A stretch of DNA of 6,919 nucleotides, taken from assembly GCA_002451175.1 (NCBI GenBank), contig DKBI01000057.1:10994-17912 (forward strand), given 5' to 3'. The position numbers and the translations under genes are program-made. Source of the DNA: Betaproteobacteria bacterium UBA6904. GTDB taxonomy: Bacteria; Pseudomonadota; Gammaproteobacteria; Burkholderiales; SG8-39. The notes under the pieces were generated by a model, which saw only the letters and a list, made by a program, of their open reading frames with translations, was not told the DNA's origin and did no database searches. Positions 6,228 through 6,919 of this stretch are shown one piece after another. Numbering within the stretch: the stretch's first letter is position 1; each line of letters opens with the position of its first letter.

Positions 6228-6233
6228 CGCAGC
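6214..6233. terminator. Small hairpin over the racemase stop codon at a convergent gene junction
   Basis: GCTGCGC (6214-6220) and GCGCAGC (6227-6233) form a perfect 7-bp stem with a 6-base loop that includes most of the racemase TAG. It sits where the racemase operon and the ATP synthase operon converge with only 29 bases between stop codons. No T-run follows on either strand, so intrinsic termination is doubtful; it may be a weak bidirectional barrier. Confidence 0.3.
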
Positions 6234-6256
6234 AAACACTCGCCAGACAGCCGTTG

Positions 6257-6676
6257 TCAGCGCTTGCGCAGCTTGCGGATCGCCGCCAACTGCGCGGCGA
6301 GCATCGCCAGCTCACCTTCGACGACTGCGATCTCCTGCTTGTCCTTGGCGTTGCGGCGCGCTTCCTCGGCCCGCTGGATCGCCTCGTTCGCCTTGGCTTC
6401 GTCCAGGTCATGGCCGCGAATCGCGGTGTCCGCGAGGACCGTGATCGCCTTCGGCTGCACCTCGAGAATGCCGCCCGCGACGAAGATGAGCTGCTCCTCA
6501 CCGCCGCCCGCCGGCAGAATGCGCACCGCGCCCGGCTTGATCCGCGTGATCAGCGGCGTGTGGCGCGGGTAGATGCCAAGTTCCCCGGACTCTCCGGGAA
6601 GCACGACGAACTCCGCCTCGCCAGAAAAGATCGCCTCTTCCGCGCTGACGACGTCGATGTGAATGGTGGCGGTCAT
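6257..6676 (-). CDS. atpC: F1Fo ATP synthase epsilon subunit
   Basis: Epsilon subunit of the F1 rotor (139 residues), which links gamma to the c-ring and can inhibit ATP hydrolysis. N-terminal beta-sandwich: [35 protein letters not shown] and [20 protein letters not shown]. The C-terminal helical hairpin (about 90-139) is rich in Ala, Glu, Lys and Arg and ends [10 protein letters not shown]. The length and the [16 protein letters not shown] segment are typical of beta- and gammaproteobacteria. ATG at 6676 is chosen because the family starts just there; a longer in-frame opening to 6757 would lie inside atpD. The ATG overlaps the atpD stop by one base (TAATG), implying translational coupling in the usual order of the atp operon, of which this is the last gene. 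Confidence 0.97.
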   Translation of the reverse strand: MTATIHIDVVSAEEAIFSGEAEFVVLPGESGELGIYPRHTPLITRIKPGAVRILPAGGGEEQLIFVAGGILEVQPKAITVLADTAIRGHDLDEAKANEAIQRAEEARRNAKDKQEIAVVEGELAMLAAQLAAIRKLRKR

Positions 6677-6919
6677 TACTGGAGCGTCTTCGCCTTCTCG
6701 AAAGCTTCCTCGATCGGCCCGACCATGTAGAAGGCCTGCTCGGGGAGGTGATCGCATTCCCCGTTGACGATCATGTTGAAGCCCTTGATCGTGTCCTTGA
6801 GGGTGACGTACTTGCCTTCGGTGCCGGTGAAGTTGCGCGCCACCGTGAACGGCTGCGACAGGAACCGCTGGATCTTGCGCGCGCGCGACACGGCAAGCTT
6901 GTCCTCCGGCGACAGCTCG
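6676..6919 (-). CDS. atpD: F1Fo ATP synthase beta subunit (partial, C-terminal 80 residues)
   Basis: Catalytic beta subunit of F1 ATPase; only the C-terminal helical domain is in the window and the gene continues past the right edge. Seen: [45 protein letters not shown], and the highly conserved [11 protein letters not shown] near the end, closing with [11 protein letters not shown]. The Walker motifs and catalytic residues lie outside the window. It is immediately upstream of and overlaps atpC. Confidence 0.97.
   Translation of the reverse strand, partial: ELSPEDKLAVSRARKIQRFLSQPFTVARNFTGTEGKYVTLKDTIKGFNMIVNGECDHLPEQAFYMVGPIEEAFEKAKTLQ

Noticed and set aside
5313..6239. 308-codon open frame on the minus strand, antisense to the racemase
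   Set aside because: No recognisable motifs and compositionally biased. The racemase frame on the plus strand carries the full family signature and catalytic residues.
6677..6757. Longer N-terminus for the epsilon subunit
   Set aside because: The extension lies entirely within atpD and matches nothing in AtpC; the family start is at 6676 in a TAATG overlap.

Overview
The window looks like chromosomal DNA from a high-GC betaproteobacterium. The support is the short AtpC with a beta/gamma-type N-terminal domain, the Burkholderiales-like GlpD, and a pervasive GC-rich third-position bias that leaves long spurious frames open on the opposite strands. No organism is named, because nothing here fixes a genus. 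I see no mobile element, CRISPR array, tRNA or rRNA.

Left block, minus strand (about 1-3776): an OmpR-type response regulator is followed after 1 base by a membrane histidine kinase, and that after 8 bases by glpD, the aerobic glycerol-3-phosphate dehydrogenase, whose C-terminal tip runs off the left edge. The order and spacing indicate one transcript. From remembered family features, the regulator and kinase resemble the PdsR/PdsS pair of the proteobacterial dedicated sortase system. No sortase or LPXTG-type target is in the window, and the kinase seems to lack part of the usual sensor region. Upstream of the regulator are a -10-like box that would give a nearly leaderless mRNA and an 11-bp-period direct repeat that suits an OmpR-family binding site.

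Centre, plus strand (3777-4386): a 143-bp divergent control region leads into a 56-residue single-span membrane protein with a strong Shine-Dalgarno sequence, divergent from the regulator. After it comes a 296-bp stretch with two inverted repeats and a near-perfect Shine-Dalgarno sequence that does not serve the next recognisable gene.

Right block, plus strand (4387-6227): a glutathione S-transferase family protein and, 8 bp later, an alpha-methylacyl-CoA racemase of the CaiB/BaiF family (conserved His130, Asp160 and Glu245). They probably form a two-gene operon for acyl-CoA or branched-chain lipid metabolism and detoxification.

Far right, minus strand (6257-6919): the end of the F1Fo ATP synthase operon, atpD (C-terminal 80 residues only) followed by complete atpC, convergent with the racemase.

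The best candidates for something undescribed are the two-component system coupled to glpD with a divergent small membrane protein, and the structured leader upstream of the transferase gene. Both are inferences from layout, not demonstrated systems.
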